DNA of 7,295 bases from an uncultured Collinsella sp. (GTDB taxonomy: Bacteria > Actinomycetota > Coriobacteriia > Coriobacteriales > Coriobacteriaceae), in contig URUW01000086.1 in the NCBI GenBank assembly GCA_900551205.1, forward strand, positions 1 to 7,295. The letters run 5' to 3'. The notes under the pieces are model-generated. The model was not told the DNA's origin, did no database searches, and saw only the letters and a program-made list of their open reading frames with translations. Below, piece by piece: positions 5,688 to 7,295 of this stretch (position 1 is its first letter; every line of letters begins with the position of its first letter). Position numbers and translations under genes: made by a program.

Positions 5688-5714
5688 ACCTGTCAAAAAG
5701 GACAGGTTAATTTT
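5688..5714 (+). terminator. Intrinsic terminator of the ligase-racemase unit
   Basis: ACCTGTC (5688-5694) and GACAGGT (5701-5707) form a perfect 7-bp stem around the loop AAAAAG, followed by TAATTTT. It begins 7 bases after the racemase stop. It is a plus-strand terminator of moderate strength, backed up by the longer stem-loop about 30 bases downstream. Confidence 0.7.
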
Positions 5715-5739
5715 GGTAGGTTTTATCTGGTGAAACAGT

Positions 5740-5777
5740 AAAGGCCTCGGCTCGTTTGGTGCGAGCCGAGGCCTTTT
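5740..5777. terminator. Strong bidirectional terminator between racemase and ecfT
   Basis: A perfect 15-bp inverted repeat (AAAGGCCTCGGCTCG, 5740-5754, and its complement, 5762-5776) has a 7-base loop TTTGGTG. The plus strand runs into TTTT and the minus strand into TTTA. It sits between the convergent racemase and ecfT genes, 29 bases past the ecfT stop, and should end transcripts from both sides. Confidence 0.88.
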
Positions 5778-5805
5778 GCGTTGGGCGGTTGCTGCCGGTG
5801 ACGAA

Positions 5806-6552
5806 CTAGAACAGGAAGCCGATGGCGATGAGGGCGATGCTGACGATGAGCACGGCGATGTCCAGGCCCTTGATGGGGTAGCGCTTGTACGAGCTGGCGC
5901 GTGTACGCAGATAGAAGCCGCGCTGTTCTGCCGCCAAGGCTGTGGCATCGGTCTTGCCCACGCTCGAGATGAGCAGTGGCACGCACAGTGGCAGCATGAG
6001 CTTAAGCTTCTTGATGGGGTTCTTGGTGTCGTACTCGACGCCGCGTGCGGTCTGCGCTTCCATGATGGCGTTCATCTCCTGACCAAACACCGGCACAAAG
6101 CGTAGCGCCGTGGTAAAGGTGAAGGCATAGCGATACGGCACGTGCAGCACCTCGACGCAGGCGTTGGCAAGGTCGTTGAGCTTGGTCACCATGAGCATGA
6201 GGATGAGTGGTAACGCCACGCCCAGCAGGCGCAGGCAGGCCTTCGATCCCGTGATGAGGCCCGTGTCGGTGATAAAGCCCCACACCACGTTGCCATCGCA
6301 CATAAAGGCTAGCTGGAGCACCAGCATGATAAGCGCGAGCGGAATCAGCAACTTGAGCAACGAGAACAGACGGTCGACGACGCCGGCATAGGCACCCAGC
6401 GCAAGGGTGAGTGCCAAAAAGCCCAGCAGCGCCACGTAGGTGTCGGACAAGAAGATGCCGACGATGATGGCGGCGGCGAGGCCCAGTTTGACGACGGGGT
6501 TCAAACGATGCAGTAGCGTATCGCCCGGCATGTAGTCGATGACGTTAACCAC
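5806..6552 (-). CDS. ecfT: ECF transporter transmembrane component EcfT
   Basis: A 248-residue membrane protein from GTG 6552. EcfT links the ATPases to an S component that binds a vitamin or metal; ATP hydrolysis then tilts the S component to release its substrate inside. N-terminal PGDTLLHRLNPVVKL (9-23) is the typical family opening. Hydrophobic segments lie at about 22-36, 38-57, 65-84, 108-123, 185-198 and 230-247. The two coupling-helix Arg-Gly motifs are ARG (169-171) in MEAQTARGVEYD and QRG (210-212) in LAAEQRGFYLR; the second has Gln where the first has Ala. Start choice: AAGGAGA on the minus strand (6562-6568) is 9 bases from GTG 6552 and gives an 8-base overlap with the ATPase gene. 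ATG 6585, with a weaker GAGGT site, would add 11 residues (33 bases) that look atypical. Substrate is unknown because no S component is visible. Confidence 0.92.
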   Translation of the reverse strand: MVNVIDYMPGDTLLHRLNPVVKLGLAAAIIVGIFLSDTYVALLGFLALTLALGAYAGVVDRLFSLLKLLIPLALIMLVLQLAFMCDGNVVWGFITDTGLITGSKACLRLLGVALPLILMLMVTKLNDLANACVEVLHVPYRYAFTFTTALRFVPVFGQEMNAIMEAQTARGVEYDTKNPIKKLKLMLPLCVPLLISSVGKTDATALAAEQRGFYLRTRASSYKRYPIKGLDIAVLIVSIALIAIGFLF

Positions 6553-7295
6553 GGTGGACCATCTCCTTGGTAATTCGAACGACATCGGTGACCTCGCTCA
6601 CCTGCGCAAAAGCGGGCGAGACGGAAGGTGCCAGACGGCGCGAGAGTTCAATAACCTGGGGAGGCTCCACGTAGGCACGCCGCATGAGATCGATGTTCGA
6701 GAATAGCTCGTGCGTGCGGCCGCGGTCGAGGATGTGACCGTCGGCCATTACTACGATACGCTCGGCAAAGTCGGAAACAACTTCCATATCGTGGCAGACC
6801 ATAATCACGGCGCAACCGCGCTCGGCCATGGTGCGCACCGTTTCCATGACGGTCATGCACTCGCGGTAATCAAGGCCGCTCGTGGGCTCGTCGAGCACGA
6901 CGATCTTGGGCTCAACCACTACGACGGAGGCAAGCGCCACCATTTGTCGCTGGCCGCGCGAAAGCGAGAAAGGTGCCTCATCGGCAGGCAGGCCAAAGCG
7001 GTCGATAACAAGTTGAGCACGACGCAGAGCCTCGGCGCGGTCCATGCCGCCAAGTTCCAGGCCAAAAGCGACCTCGTCGAGTACGGTATCCTTGCAGATC
7101 TGGCGGTCGGGGTTTTGGAAGAGCGTTGCGACCTCGCGGGCAATGCGGCTCGTGGGGACCGCGGCGGTATCCAGCCCCGTAACGCGCACGCTGCCCGAGG
7201 CGGGCTTAAGCAGGCCTGTGAGCAGCTTGGTGAGCGTGGTCTTGCCGGCACCGTTCTGGCCGACGATGCCCACGAGCTCGCCGGGATAGAGGGTC
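6545..7295 (-). CDS. ecfA: ECF transporter ATPase EcfA (5' end outside the window)
   Basis: The C-terminal 249 residues of an ABC ATPase that powers the ECF transporter with EcfT. In the visible fragment (first residue Thr at 7294-7292): LYPGELVGIVG, Walker A GQNGAGKTT (12-20), Q-loop FQNPDRQ (Gln60), signature LSRGQRQ (111-117), Walker B IVVLDE (131-136), D-loop SGLD (139-142), and switch His168 in MVCHDMEV. The FQNPDRQ form of the Q-loop is characteristic of ECF/cobalt-type ATPases. The signature has Arg for the second Gly of LSGGQ. The frame is open to the window edge, so GTG 7273 is an internal Val codon, not the start. The missing part may be only about 25 residues, or a whole first ATPase domain if this is a two-domain fusion as in many Actinobacteria. 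The gene overlaps ecfT by 8 bases, so translation is probably coupled. Confidence 0.93.
   Translation of the reverse strand, partial: TLYPGELVGIVGQNGAGKTTLTKLLTGLLKPASGSVRVTGLDTAAVPTSRIAREVATLFQNPDRQICKDTVLDEVAFGLELGGMDRAEALRRAQLVIDRFGLPADEAPFSLSRGQRQMVALASVVVVEPKIVVLDEPTSGLDYRECMTVMETVRTMAERGCAVIMVCHDMEVVSDFAERIVVMADGHILDRGRTHELFSNIDLMRRAYVEPPQVIELSRRLAPSVSPAFAQVSEVTDVVRITKEMVHRG

Overview
The window looks like chromosomal DNA of a GC-rich Gram-positive bacterium. The best guess from protein style is a Coriobacteriia member close to Collinsella; this is an inference, since no rRNA or other marker gene is present. Support comes from strong G/C bias at third codon positions, AAGGAGG-type ribosome binding sites, a cell wall ATP-grasp ligase paired with an aspartate racemase, an ECF transporter module, and a membrane Ser/Thr kinase lacking the usual glycine-rich loop.

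Layout. (1) Positions 1-2031, plus strand: the last codons of an unseen gene, a small XRE-like DNA-binding protein, and a eukaryotic-type Ser/Thr kinase with three C-terminal membrane segments. (2) A perfect 10-bp inverted repeat at 2036-2058 separates the kinase from a convergent minus-strand gene (2069-3202). That gene encodes a secreted protein with long coiled coils and a C-terminal lysozyme-like peptidoglycan hydrolase domain. (3) Positions 3203-3593 are a 391-base non-coding divergent region. It is AT-rich in its first half and holds a cluster of related dyads, a compact stem-loop followed by a T run, and a probable promoter for the next gene. (4) Positions 3594-5681, plus strand: an ATP-grasp carboxylate-amine ligase and an Asp/Glu-family racemase. 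Together they resemble the D-aspartate ligase/racemase pair known to build D-Asp interpeptide bridges in Enterococcus faecium. (5) Two stem-loop terminators at 5688-5776 end this unit. (6) Positions 5806-7295, minus strand: EcfT and an EcfA ATPase running off the window edge. These are the energizing half of an ECF vitamin/cofactor transporter; no substrate-binding S component is visible.

How the parts may work together. Two neighbouring units concern the cell wall: a secreted hydrolase, and a ligase/racemase pair that probably makes and attaches D-aspartate to peptidoglycan precursors. They diverge from one shared control region. The HTH-kinase pair looks like a small signalling module. The ECF genes are an independent nutrient uptake unit. 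No phage genes, insertion sequences, CRISPR arrays, tRNA or rRNA genes were seen. The items most worth follow-up are the D-Asp pair, the dyad cluster at 3264-3367 and the HTH-kinase module.
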